A model generated the notes under the pieces. That model was not told the origin of the DNA. It was given only the letters and a program-made list of their open reading frames with translations, and made no database searches. Below, piece by piece: positions 33,473 through 41,974 of a DNA stretch of 64,000 nucleotides (within the stretch, counting starts at the first letter, position 1; every line of letters begins with the position of its first letter). The position numbers and the translations under genes were made by a program. This DNA is from Cellulomonas sp. Leaf395 (lineage in GTDB: Bacteria > Actinomycetota > Actinomycetes > Actinomycetales > Cellulomonadaceae): positions 35,258-99,257 of the forward strand of contig NZ_LMQI01000003.1 of the NCBI RefSeq assembly GCF_001424125.1, in the 5' to 3' direction.

Positions 33473-34954
33473 ATGGCGCGCGGTCGCGACATGCAGGAGG
33501 TCGAGCTGCTCGACGGTGACGAGGACGTCACCGAGCAGCCCGTGCCGCCTGCGCGGAGCCGGCGGCGCCTGTGGTGGATCCCGGCCGGCGCCGTTGCGGT
33601 GGCGCTGTCGCTCATCGGCACGCAGCTGGTCCTCGACGCCCGCGAGAACGCGGCCGTCGCCCGGCTCGCCGCACTTCCCGGAGTCTTCCCACCGATCGGC
33701 GACGAGCTCGTCGTGGTGCGCGCGATCCCCCCGACGGATGCCTACAACTTCTGGGGAGCACTGGAGCTCGGCGGCACACGGACGGCCGGCCTCATGGTCG
33801 CGCCGGACGGGTCGCAGTCCCTCGACGCGGTCGACCTCCGCACCGGCGAGGCGTTCTGGTCCACCCCGCTGGTGGGCCCGAACGCGGATCGGGCGGTGTC
33901 GCGGGCAGACAGCTACGGCGGTACGTGCCAGGGCGACGGAGCGTGGGGAGAGCCGGCGACGGTCGCCGTGTGCCTCGCCACCGACGGGTTCGTCCGCTAC
34001 GAGGACGGCGGGACGGAGGAGCGGTTCCCCGCGACCAGCAGCCGAGTGGTGGTCCTCGACCTCGACGACGGGCACGTGATCACCGAGTGGGTGGTCGAGG
34101 GCGATCCGCAGCTGGTCCTGGTCGGCGACCTCGCTGTGGTCGGATCCCGCGACGCGGAGCGTGGCGTCGTCGTCGTCGCGCACGACGTGCTGACCGGCGA
34201 CGAGGAGTGGCGCTACGAGAAACCCGTCGGCGCCGGCGCTCACGGGCCGCCCGACCAGTACTGGGGGCTCATCACCGCCGGCGACGCCGTCGGGCTGGAC
34301 GACGGCGACGGGCTCGTCCTGCTGTCATCGACCGGTTCCCTCATCCGCGACGACCTCCGGGCCGCTACCCGCGGGGGCTACTTCGCGACCGACCCTGTCA
34401 CGGGGACGTTGGAGCTCACCTCCTACGCGGGCACCGGCAAGCGGACCACGACGCTGCTGGCCCGCGACGCGGACCCCGCCGATGACGTGGTGCTGCGGGG
34501 TGAGCCCGTGGAGATGACCGTCGACGACGGCAGCCTGCCGGGCGTGGTGCTGACCTCCCTGTCCCACGCGTACGCATGGGACAGGGAGACCGGCGAGCAG
34601 CTCTGGGAGGCCGACGTCCAGCCGAACTCCAACGCCCTCGTGGTCCGGGGGCGCGTCTACCTGACCACCTCGACCGAGATCCTCGCGCTCGACGGCCGCA
34701 GCGGCGAGGTCGTCTGGCGCACGCAGCTCCCGGCCTCCGGCGCCGGTGCGCTCGCCACCGACGGCCGCGACCTCTTGCTGCTGTCCACCGGGTACGACAG
34801 CGGCGAGGAGGGCGGCATGACCGGGTACGACCTGGCGACCGGCCACGAGACCCGGACGGTCCGGTACCCAGCGGGCGTCTCCGACGTCCAGATGCTCCAC
34901 GGCCTGCTCGTCGGCTGGTCGTACACGACCGAGGAGCTCACCTTCCTCGAGTGA
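33473..34954 (+). CDS. PQQ-like beta-propeller membrane protein 4
   Basis: A 493-residue paralogue with head MARGRDMQEVELLDGDED, one span (about 34-53) and an outer propeller (LDAVDLRTGEAFWSTPL, VAHDVLTGDEEWRYEKP, ILALDGRSGEVVWRTQL). It is closest to copy 3, with matching segments through the whole length and the same protein size. That suggests the most recent duplication. It converges on the aldo/keto reductase gene with nine bases between stops. Confidence 0.85.
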   Translation: MARGRDMQEVELLDGDEDVTEQPVPPARSRRRLWWIPAGAVAVALSLIGTQLVLDARENAAVARLAALPGVFPPIGDELVVVRAIPPTDAYNFWGALELGGTRTAGLMVAPDGSQSLDAVDLRTGEAFWSTPLVGPNADRAVSRADSYGGTCQGDGAWGEPATVAVCLATDGFVRYEDGGTEERFPATSSRVVVLDLDDGHVITEWVVEGDPQLVLVGDLAVVGSRDAERGVVVVAHDVLTGDEEWRYEKPVGAGAHGPPDQYWGLITAGDAVGLDDGDGLVLLSSTGSLIRDDLRAATRGGYFATDPVTGTLELTSYAGTGKRTTTLLARDADPADDVVLRGEPVEMTVDDGSLPGVVLTSLSHAYAWDRETGEQLWEADVQPNSNALVVRGRVYLTTSTEILALDGRSGEVVWRTQLPASGAGALATDGRDLLLLSTGYDSGEEGGMTGYDLATGHETRTVRYPAGVSDVQMLHGLLVGWSYTTEELTFLE

Positions 34955-34963
34955 TCGCGCCGG

Positions 34964-35737
34964 TCACCCCAGCGCGTCGATCGCCGCCATCTCCTCGTCC
35001 GTCAGCGTGAACCCGAGGTCGAGGTTGGCCGCGATCCGCTCGGGCGTCGTCGACTTCGGGATGACCACGACGTCGTGCTGGACGTGCCAGCGCAGCACCA
35101 CCTGCGCGGGCGTCACGCCGTGGGCGTCCGCCGCGTCGGTCAGAGCCGCGGCGCCCAGGTCGGTGCGCTTCAGGGGGCTGTAGCCCTCGACGACGACGCC
35201 GCGCTCGCGGTGGGCCGCCAGCAGGTCCGGGTCGTGGTCGCGCGGGCTGTACGGGATCTGGTTCACGGCCGGCGCCTCGCCCGTGGCGGCGATGAGCTCG
35301 TCGAGCTGGGCGACCGAGTAGTTGGACACGCCGATCGACCGGACCAGGCCCTCGTCGCGCACCTCCCGGAACACCTGCCACGTCTCGGGGGAGGCCTGGC
35401 GTCCCGGCGGCCAGTGGATGAGCCACAGGTCCAGGTGGTCGGTGCCGAGGGCTGCGAGAGACTCCGTCAGCGTGCGGCGGGCACGGCCGGCGTGGTCCGG
35501 GGGGAGCTTGGTGGTGACGAAGACGTCGTCGCGGTCGATGCCGACCGTCGCCAGGGCGCGGCCGACCTCGGCCTCGTTGCCGTACCCGGTGGCGGTGTCG
35601 ACGTGCCGGTAGCCCAGCTGCAGGGCCGCGCTGACGGCACGCTCGGCAGCACCGCCCTCCGACTGCCAGGTGCCGAGGCCGACGACGGGGATCTGCCCGC
35701 CGGGCAGGGTCAGGGTGGGGACCGGTGCGTTGATCAT
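34964..35737 (-). CDS. Aldo/keto reductase
   Basis: A 257-residue NADPH-dependent oxidoreductase with a TIM-barrel fold. The catalytic tetrad is visible: Asp in YRHVDTATGYGNE with its Tyr, Lys in VFVTTKLPP, and His in LWLIHWPPG. The C-terminal VVIPKSTTPERIAANLDLGF is the cofactor-binding signature. It reduces aldehydes or ketones; the substrate is unknown. A GAGACT seven bases upstream of the ATG could be a weak -10 of a leaderless transcript, since no ribosome binding site is seen. Confidence 0.93.
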   Translation of the reverse strand: MINAPVPTLTLPGGQIPVVGLGTWQSEGGAAERAVSAALQLGYRHVDTATGYGNEAEVGRALATVGIDRDDVFVTTKLPPDHAGRARRTLTESLAALGTDHLDLWLIHWPPGRQASPETWQVFREVRDEGLVRSIGVSNYSVAQLDELIAATGEAPAVNQIPYSPRDHDPDLLAAHRERGVVVEGYSPLKRTDLGAAALTDAADAHGVTPAQVVLRWHVQHDVVVIPKSTTPERIAANLDLGFTLTDEEMAAIDALG

Positions 35738-35784
35738 GAGGCTCAGTCTCGCCCGGCACCTCCCGCCGCGCGCGGCGATGTCGC

Positions 35785-35790
35785 TACGCT
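35785..35790 (+). promoter_or_regulatory. -10 box TACGCT, leaderless GTG start
   Basis: TACGCT lies six bases before the GTG at 35797. The same layout as the propeller genes supports this GTG as the true start. Confidence 0.55.
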
Positions 35791-35796
35791 CCCCGA

Positions 35797-37278
35797 GTGG
35801 CCGTCGCCGACGTCGGCCGGCGTCGCGGCGCACTCCCGGCTGTGGCCTGGCCAAGGGTGCTCGGAGCCGCGGGCGTGCTGCTCGCCGTGCTCCTCGCCCT
35901 GTCCGCGCGCTACGGCCCGCACCGCGACGAGCTCTACTTCGTCGCCGCCGGTCGCCACCTCGCGTGGGGCTACGCCGACCAGCCTCCGCTGACCCCGCTG
36001 ATCGCGCGTGCTGCTGACCTGCTCGCCCCGGGCTCGCTCGTCGCGCTGCACCTGCCCAGCGCGCTGGCGACCGCGGTCGTCGTCGTGCTCGCTGCGCTGA
36101 CCGCCCGGGAGCTGGGCGGGGGGACCGGGGCGCAGCTGCTCACAGCCGTCGCCACCGGGACCGGCGTGGTCCTCGTGACGCTCGGGCACATCCTGTCGAC
36201 GGCGACGATCGACACTCTGTTCTGGGTAGCCATCGTCTACGTGGTGCTGCGGACCCTCTCCCGGGAGACGCCCCGCGGGTGGCTCGTGGTCGGGCTGCTC
36301 ACCGGGGTCGGGCTGCTGGACAAGCACCTGGTCGCGTTCCTGCTCGCGGGGATCGTCGTGGGCATCGCGCTGACCCCGCAGGTCCGGCACCACCTGCGCT
36401 CGCCGTGGGCCTGGGCGGGAGTGGGTCTGGCCGTGCTGCTCTGGCTGCCGAACCTCCTGTGGCAGGCGACGCACGGGTGGCCGCAGCTCGAGCTCGCCGC
36501 CGACATCCGCGACGAGTACTCCGGGGTCGGTCCGCGGCTGGAGTTCGTCGGCCTCCTGCTGGTGCAGTTCAGCCCGGTCGCCGCGGTGCTGTGGATCTAC
36601 GGCCTCGTGCGGTTGCTGCGCGTCCCGACGCTGGTCCGGGCGAAGCCGCTGGCGTGGGCGTTCCTGGTGCTGGTGGCCGTGTTCCTGGTGACCGGCGGCA
36701 AGGCGTACTACGTCGTCGGCGCCGTGCCCGTGCTGCTGGCCGCGGGCGCGTGCGGGCTGGAAGAGCGCTGGTCTCGCCGAGGTCTCCTCGTCACCGGGGC
36801 GGTGCTCGCGCTGAGCGCGTTCGTCGCCTGGCCGGCCGCCCTCCCGGTGCTGCCCGAGCGGACGTTCGGTGCGTCCTTCTACCCGGAGATCAACGAGGAC
36901 CAGGCGGAGATGATCGGCTGGCCCGCGCTCGTCGACACCGTGGGCCGTGCGGTGGCCGACAGCGGCGCGGCGCTCGTGGTCACCGCGAACTACGGCGAGG
37001 CCGGCGCGCTCGAGTGGTACGGGTCCGACGTGCCGGTGTTCAGCGGCCACAACGGGTACGCAGCCTGGGGGCCGCCGGCCTCCGACCTCGACGGCCCGGT
37101 GGTCCTCGTCGGGTACGAGGGTGCACCGGACTGGGCGGTCGGGTGCCGTGACGCGGGGCGGGTCGACAACGGCGTGGACGTCGACAACGAGGAGCAGGGC
37201 GGGCTCGTGCAGGTGTGCGACGGCCCGCGGGGATCGTGGGCCGACGTGTGGGACGAGGTCAGCCGCCTGGCTGCATGA
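35797..37278 (+). CDS. GT39/ArnT-like membrane glycosyltransferase
   Basis: A 493-residue protein with about ten membrane spans. The first outer loop, YGPHRDELYFVAAGRHLAWG followed by YADQPPLTP, holds the Asp/Glu expected of the catalytic site in GT-C enzymes of the mannosyltransferase 39 / ArnT family. A soluble C-terminal domain of about 150 residues contains NYGEAGALEWYG and VPVFSGHNGYAAWGPP, which recur in this group. It would transfer a sugar from a polyprenyl-phosphate donor outside the membrane; donor and acceptor are unknown. Confidence 0.85.
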   Translation: MAVADVGRRRGALPAVAWPRVLGAAGVLLAVLLALSARYGPHRDELYFVAAGRHLAWGYADQPPLTPLIARAADLLAPGSLVALHLPSALATAVVVVLAALTARELGGGTGAQLLTAVATGTGVVLVTLGHILSTATIDTLFWVAIVYVVLRTLSRETPRGWLVVGLLTGVGLLDKHLVAFLLAGIVVGIALTPQVRHHLRSPWAWAGVGLAVLLWLPNLLWQATHGWPQLELAADIRDEYSGVGPRLEFVGLLLVQFSPVAAVLWIYGLVRLLRVPTLVRAKPLAWAFLVLVAVFLVTGGKAYYVVGAVPVLLAAGACGLEERWSRRGLLVTGAVLALSAFVAWPAALPVLPERTFGASFYPEINEDQAEMIGWPALVDTVGRAVADSGAALVVTANYGEAGALEWYGSDVPVFSGHNGYAAWGPPASDLDGPVVLVGYEGAPDWAVGCRDAGRVDNGVDVDNEEQGGLVQVCDGPRGSWADVWDEVSRLAA

Positions 37279-37390
37279 CCCGGGATGCGGGTGGAGGCGG
37301 GTTTTCTGCTGCCCGCGCAGCACGCCAGCGTCGTGTCGCGACGCACTTTTGCGCGCTATCACGTAAGTTCTTGCTTTGCGCGGATCGATC

Positions 37391-37419
37391 TTGTCCCGCA
37401 TATGTCCAGAACGTACGGT
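37391..37419 (+). promoter_or_regulatory. Promoter for the beta-helix glycosidase
   Basis: TTGTCC (37391-37396) and TACGGT (37414-37419) are 17 bases apart, a good housekeeping-sigma promoter. Just upstream, TTTGCGCG occurs at 37348-37355 and again at 37375-37382, a direct repeat that may bind an activator. A small hairpin (TGCTGC/GCAGCA, 37307-37322) earlier in the gap could end the preceding gene. Confidence 0.5.
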
Positions 37420-37488
37420 GGGTCCGTCCACGCGACGCCGTGCCTCTCAGTCCCCCGGCGCCGTCCCGGCTGCGCAAGGAGGCGCTCC

Positions 37489-39534
37489 GTGAGGAACACA
37501 GTCAGCTGGTCACGCCGTCGAGCGGCACGCGCGCTCGCCCTCGTCCTCACGCTCGTGGTTGCCGGTTCCGTCGGCACGGGCGGTGCGGCATCGGCCCACG
37601 GTCGGCCCCCCGCCCCGGTGCCGACGCCCGTCACCCGCGCAGCGCTCGACCCGGCGCTGGTCAGCGGGCGCGGCGCGGCCGTCGGGTTCCTCGAGCAGGA
37701 GGCGGAGAGCGCGGTCACCGACGGCACGGTCATCGGCCCCGACCGGACCGCGTACACGCTCCCCGCGGAGGCGTCAGGACGGTCGGCGGTCCGGCTGGCG
37801 CCCGGGCAGCACGTCGAGTTCACGCTGCCCAGGGCCGCGAACGCCCTCACGGTCCGCTACTCGATCCCCGACTCCGCGACCGGTGGCGGCATCACCGCGC
37901 CGCTGGACGTCACTGTCAACGGAACCAGCAAGCGGACGATGACGCTGACGTCGCAGTACTCCTGGCTCTACAACCAGTACCCGTTCAGCAACGACCCGAA
38001 CGCGGGACTGCTGCACCCCGACTGGTGGATCACGGAGTGCGGGTGCGTGCCCGCGTCGACGACCCCCACGCCGACGATCACGACGCCGTTCCGGCCCATG
38101 CACTTCTACGACGAGCAGCGACTGCTGCTCTCGAAGACCTACAGGGCCGGCTCCACGGTCCGCCTCACGGCCCCTGCTGGCACGAACGCCGCGTGGACCG
38201 TCATCGACCTGCTCGACTCCGAGCTCGTCGGCGCGCCGCACGTCCGGCTCAAGGCCGCCAACGTGGTGATGTTCGGCGCCGACCGGACCGGCACGAAGGA
38301 CTCCGCGAACGCCTTCGACAAGGCCATCGCCTTCGCCCAGAAGAAGGACCTGCCGGTCTACGTGCCGCCCGGGACGTACCAGGTGAACCGGCACATCGTC
38401 GTGGACGACGTGACGATCGAAGGAGCCGGCAGCTGGTACACGATCATCCGCGGCACGGAGGTCGCTCTGTCGACTCCCGCCCCGGACGGCTCGGTCCACA
38501 CCGGCGTCGGCTTCTACGGCAGGTCGGCGGCCGAGGGCGGTAGCCGGAACGTGCACCTGTCCGGGTTCGCCATCCGGGGTGACGTGCGCGAACGCATCGA
38601 TACCGACCAGGTCAACGGCATCGGGGGAGCCCTGAGCGACTCGACCATCGACGGGCTCCACATCCAGCACACCAAGGTCGGCGTGTGGGTGGACGGTCCG
38701 ATGGACAACCTCGTCGTGACGAACAGCTACCTCGTCGACCAGATCGCCGACGGGCTCAACTTCCACACCGGCGTCACCGACTCGGTCGCGTCGAACAACG
38801 TCGTGCGCAACACCGGCGACGACGGCCTGGCGATGTGGGCCGAGCACACGACCAACTCCGGCAACAGGTTCGAGAACAACACGGTCCAGACGCCGACGCT
38901 CGCCAACGGCATCGCGATCTACGGCGGCCACGACACGACGCTCGTCGGCAACCTCGTCGCCGACCCGATCCGCGAGGGGAGCGGTATCCAGGTCGGTTCG
39001 CGGTTCGGCGCCGAGCCCTTCACCGGCAGCCTGTGGATCACGGACAACACGACCGTCCGTGCAGGTACCTACGAGCTCAACTGGAACATCGGGCTCGGGG
39101 CGATCTGGTTCTACGCGCTGCAGGGGAACATCGACGCGGACATCCAGGTGGTCGGTGACCACTTCCTCGACAACACGTACAACGCGATCATGGTCGTCGC
39201 CGACTGGCCCGTGAAGGACCTCTACTCGGTCACGAACGTCCACTTCAAGGACCTCCGCGTGGACGGCACCGGCACCTCGGTGCTCAGCGCGCGCGCCGCC
39301 GGGTCCGCCACGTTCGAGAACGTGGACGCGCGCAACGTCGGTGCCGTGGGCATCAACAACTGCGGGTCGTTCAACTTCCCGCCCACCGGGTCCGAGTGGT
39401 CGTCGATCGACCTCGGCGGCAATGACGGCGGCGGCACCACCGGCCCGTGGTTCGGGTCATGGCAGCTGCCGAACACGATCACGTGCGACGACCGACCGCC
39501 GGTGGTCGCGCCGCCCGCGCCGTCGCCCTGGTGA
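37489..39534 (+). CDS. Secreted beta-helix glycosidase, GH87-like
   Basis: A 681-residue secreted protein with a signal peptide (about 1-37, ending ASAHG), a carbohydrate-binding-like beta-sandwich (about 60-250) that includes LHPDWWITECGCVPASTT, and a right-handed parallel beta-helix (about 260-650). An Asp in QIADGLNFHTGV and a DD pair in NTGDDGLAMW 23-24 residues later match the spacing of the three catalytic Asp of GH87 alpha-1,3-glucanases and mycodextranases, as remembered. Fungal cell-wall or nigeran-type glucan degradation is therefore plausible. The GTG start has AAGGAGG six bases upstream. A terminator follows. Confidence 0.75.
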   Translation: MRNTVSWSRRRAARALALVLTLVVAGSVGTGGAASAHGRPPAPVPTPVTRAALDPALVSGRGAAVGFLEQEAESAVTDGTVIGPDRTAYTLPAEASGRSAVRLAPGQHVEFTLPRAANALTVRYSIPDSATGGGITAPLDVTVNGTSKRTMTLTSQYSWLYNQYPFSNDPNAGLLHPDWWITECGCVPASTTPTPTITTPFRPMHFYDEQRLLLSKTYRAGSTVRLTAPAGTNAAWTVIDLLDSELVGAPHVRLKAANVVMFGADRTGTKDSANAFDKAIAFAQKKDLPVYVPPGTYQVNRHIVVDDVTIEGAGSWYTIIRGTEVALSTPAPDGSVHTGVGFYGRSAAEGGSRNVHLSGFAIRGDVRERIDTDQVNGIGGALSDSTIDGLHIQHTKVGVWVDGPMDNLVVTNSYLVDQIADGLNFHTGVTDSVASNNVVRNTGDDGLAMWAEHTTNSGNRFENNTVQTPTLANGIAIYGGHDTTLVGNLVADPIREGSGIQVGSRFGAEPFTGSLWITDNTTVRAGTYELNWNIGLGAIWFYALQGNIDADIQVVGDHFLDNTYNAIMVVADWPVKDLYSVTNVHFKDLRVDGTGTSVLSARAAGSATFENVDARNVGAVGINNCGSFNFPPTGSEWSSIDLGGNDGGGTTGPWFGSWQLPNTITCDDRPPVVAPPAPSPW

Positions 39535-39568
39535 TCGGAGGACCACCGCCGGGGGTGCGGTGAGGGTG

Positions 39569-39603
39569 GGGCGGCGTCCCGGCTGGGTACCGGGCCGCCG
39601 CCC
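39569..39603 (+). terminator. Terminator after the beta-helix glycosidase
   Basis: GGGCGGCG-T-CCCGG pairs with CCGGG-C-CGCCGCCC around a seven-base loop, with one mismatch. It lies between convergent genes and can act in both directions. Confidence 0.65.
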
Positions 39604-39642
39604 TTCCCGTGCGAGGGCGGCGTCGGGCTGGACGTCCTGGGC

Positions 39643-40926
39643 TCAGCGGCTCTCGAGCACCGCCCACCCGTGGGGCGCGACGACGGTCTGATCGCTCCGG
39701 GTCGTGTCGTCGCAGGCCACCGGCGTCCCGGCCGGCATCGCCAGGGGTGCGTCGCCCAGGTTCAGCGCGACGGTCAACGACTCGTCGTCCTCGCGCACCT
39801 CGTAGACGAACGTCGTGTTGGTGAGCTCGACCTGCGTGGTCCGCGCCCGGTGCAGCCACGGGTGGCGACGGCGCAGACCGATCAGCTCCTGGTGGAGCCG
39901 CAGGACGGGGTTGTCGTCGTCGCCCGGCCCGTCGAGGGCGAGCTCCGGCCGGACGGTGTCGTCGCCCCCCTCGCGCTCCTCCTTCACACCCGTGAACCCC
40001 AGCTCGTCGCCCGCGTAGACCGTCGGCGTGCCGCCCACCGTGCACAGCACCACGACAGCGTGCGCCCGGTGCCGGGGGTCCTCGATGGTGCTCGCGATGC
40101 GCGTGGTGTCGTGGTTGCCGACGAACGTCTGCGGCACGAACGACCCGAGGAACTCGTCGTGTCGCGTCAGCGACCAGGCCAGCTCCCACAGGTTGGCGTC
40201 GTTGATGGAGCTCCAGATCGCCTTCCACAGCTCGTACTGGGTGACCGAGTCGACCGTCGACTCCTGCACGAACGCGGGGTAGTCGCCGTGGATGACCTCC
40301 GCCACGAACCACGCGTCCGGGTGCTCGGCACGCACCCGCGGCAGGACCTGGGCCCAGAACGACGTCGGGACCGCGTACGCCGCGTCCAGCCGCCACCCGT
40401 CCGCACCGCGGTCCAGCCAGTGGGTCAGCACGCGCACCACGTAGTCCACGACGGACGGGTGCGAGTGGTCCAGCGTGACCAGGGCGTCGTGCCCCTCGAA
40501 GCCGACGAACCCACCGTCGTCGTCGCGCAGCAGCCACACCTCGTCGTCGGAGCGGCCCTCGAGCGCGTCGACCGACCGGCGGGCGATCGCCGAGTCCCGG
40601 CCGACGTGGTTGACGACCCCGTCCAGCAGCACCTTCAGCCCGCGGCCGTGCGCCTCCGCGACGAGCGCGTCGAAGTCGTCGTCGTCACCGAGGCGCGGGT
40701 CGATGCGCAGGTGGTCGACGGTGTCGTAGCCGTGCGTGGTGGACGCGAACACCGGGCCGAGCAGGATGCCGGACGTGCCCAGCGCGACGACGTGGTCGAG
40801 CCACGCGATCAGGCGGCGCAGGCGGTGCTCGTCGGGACCGGGCGGTTCGCCCGGGTACGCGCCGACCGCACCCAGCGGGTAGACGTGCCACCAGATCGCG
40901 TGTCGGACCCAGTCGGGCTCGGTCAT
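39643..40926 (-). CDS. GH13 alpha-amylase-family enzyme
   Basis: A 427-residue cytosolic (no signal peptide) enzyme of glycoside hydrolase family 13. Conserved regions are present: DGVVNHVG (region I), GWRLDAAYA with the nucleophile Asp (region II), FVAEVIHG with the acid/base Glu (region III) and FVGNHDTTR with the transition-state Asp (region IV). The short C-terminal beta domain ends near HGWAVLESR. Substrate could be a maltooligosaccharide or other alpha-glucan product. The ATG has GAGGA five bases upstream. Convergent with the beta-helix gene, which may supply alpha-glucan products. Confidence 0.92.
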   Translation of the reverse strand: MTEPDWVRHAIWWHVYPLGAVGAYPGEPPGPDEHRLRRLIAWLDHVVALGTSGILLGPVFASTTHGYDTVDHLRIDPRLGDDDDFDALVAEAHGRGLKVLLDGVVNHVGRDSAIARRSVDALEGRSDDEVWLLRDDDGGFVGFEGHDALVTLDHSHPSVVDYVVRVLTHWLDRGADGWRLDAAYAVPTSFWAQVLPRVRAEHPDAWFVAEVIHGDYPAFVQESTVDSVTQYELWKAIWSSINDANLWELAWSLTRHDEFLGSFVPQTFVGNHDTTRIASTIEDPRHRAHAVVVLCTVGGTPTVYAGDELGFTGVKEEREGGDDTVRPELALDGPGDDDNPVLRLHQELIGLRRRHPWLHRARTTQVELTNTTFVYEVREDDESLTVALNLGDAPLAMPAGTPVACDDTTRSDQTVVAPHGWAVLESR

Positions 40927-41033
40927 CTGCTTCCTCGTCCCCGTCGTGGTTCGTCGTCGAGCGTAGGCCGTGGCCGTGGCGACCGCAGGTCACCGGTCGG
41001 GCCACATGCTGAACCACGCCCCGCCCTATCGCA

Positions 41034-41387
41034 TCAGCTGTCCTCCGCCGGCGGCCCGAGGTGCGGGTACCGGCGCCGCAGCACCGGCGGCGCCGCCCAC
41101 CACCACGACTCCGCGAGGTGCGCCCGCAGCGTCTCGACGTCCACGACGTCCATCGCGATCAGCACCAGGTTGGTGCCGGCGTGATGATCGGTGGTCGAGT
41201 ACAGCGCCGGCTCCTGCTCCACCAGCGCCAGCCGCTCGCCGTCGTCCTCGACCCGGACCGTGAGCCGGCCTTCGTCCCACATCCGCGCCACCAGGTTCCG
41301 GTGGAACCACGCCGGCTGCCCCCAGCTCTGGCGCTCCGTCACCTCGGGCAGCGCGAGCGCCGCCCGGCGAGCGTCGTCGAGGTCCAT
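41034..41387 (-). CDS. MmcQ/YjbR-family DNA-binding-like protein
   Basis: A 117-residue protein of the MmcQ/YjbR family, with LALPEVTERQSWGQPAWFHR at the N-terminus, MWDEGRLTVRVEDDGERLAL, and a C-terminal HLAESWWWAAPPVLRR. The fold resembles a cysteine-free DNA-binding wing, but the function is unknown. A CAGGAT six bases before the ATG (41394-41399) could be a -10 of a leaderless transcript. Confidence 0.8.
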   Translation of the reverse strand: MDLDDARRAALALPEVTERQSWGQPAWFHRNLVARMWDEGRLTVRVEDDGERLALVEQEPALYSTTDHHAGTNLVLIAMDVVDVETLRAHLAESWWWAAPPVLRRRYPHLGPPAEDS

Positions 41388-41574
41388 CGGCCCATCCTGT
41401 CGGCAACCACCCACACGTGACCCGCGGACGCGGCTCCGGGGCGCCTGACTCTGCTGTCTCGCCGTGGCTAAGGAGTGGGTCGCCGAGGCCGCACGACGGT
41501 ACGACCGACCACCGATCTTCGCCACTGACCAGCACAAACGCGACATCACGCAGTGCGCGGCGACGGGCCAGTCG

Positions 41575-41580
41575 TACACT
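41575..41580 (+). promoter_or_regulatory. -10 box TACACT, decides start of small zinc-ribbon gene
   Basis: TACACT is exactly six bases before the ATG at 41587. An upstream in-frame GTG at 41464 has no ribosome binding site and would place this box inside the gene. Confidence 0.55.
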
Positions 41581-41586
41581 TGTTCG

Positions 41587-41868
41587 ATGGTCCGGGAGGT
41601 CGACTGGTCGAAGTGGCAGCGGACGCCACGCGGCTGGGTGCGGGTGCCTCCACCAGGCTGTCCCGTCGGTCACCGGTGGACGACGAGCGGGCCGGGCCGG
41701 CCGTCGGAGCGGTTCGTCACGTGCGGGTGCACCGTCGACCGGCACCACACGCTCTGGGTGTGCCCGACGTGCGGGATGCACTGCGCGGAGGGGTGCACGG
41801 ACACGGCGCTCTGGGCGGGCACGACGGTGTCGTCGGGGATCATCGGCAGCCGCCGTGGGCTGGTGTGA
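41587..41868 (+). CDS. Small Cys-rich zinc-ribbon-like protein
   Basis: A 93-residue, Trp- and Cys-rich protein with no recognised family. Cysteines fall in GCPVGHRW, TCGCTVDRHHTL and WVCPTCGMHCAEGC, enough for two zinc sites. It starts MVREVDWSKWQRTPRGW. The start follows the -10 box at 41575. Cytosolic, no membrane span. The function is unknown; nucleic-acid or protein binding is the usual role of such ribbons. Confidence 0.6.
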   Translation: MVREVDWSKWQRTPRGWVRVPPPGCPVGHRWTTSGPGRPSERFVTCGCTVDRHHTLWVCPTCGMHCAEGCTDTALWAGTTVSSGIIGSRRGLV

Positions 41869-41974
41869 GCGCGACGGTGGGTCGTGGAGCCAACGCGCAG
41901 CCGGAGGTGGTCATCTCGCCGGCGGACGCGCGGGCGGCGGTCATGGCGCGGTGCGTCGCGAGATAGTGGGTGCC

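Noticed and set aside
31367..34243. Long minus-strand frame opposite the propeller paralogues
   Set aside because: Low-complexity composition, no ribosome site, and the plus-strand copies have clear shared motifs.
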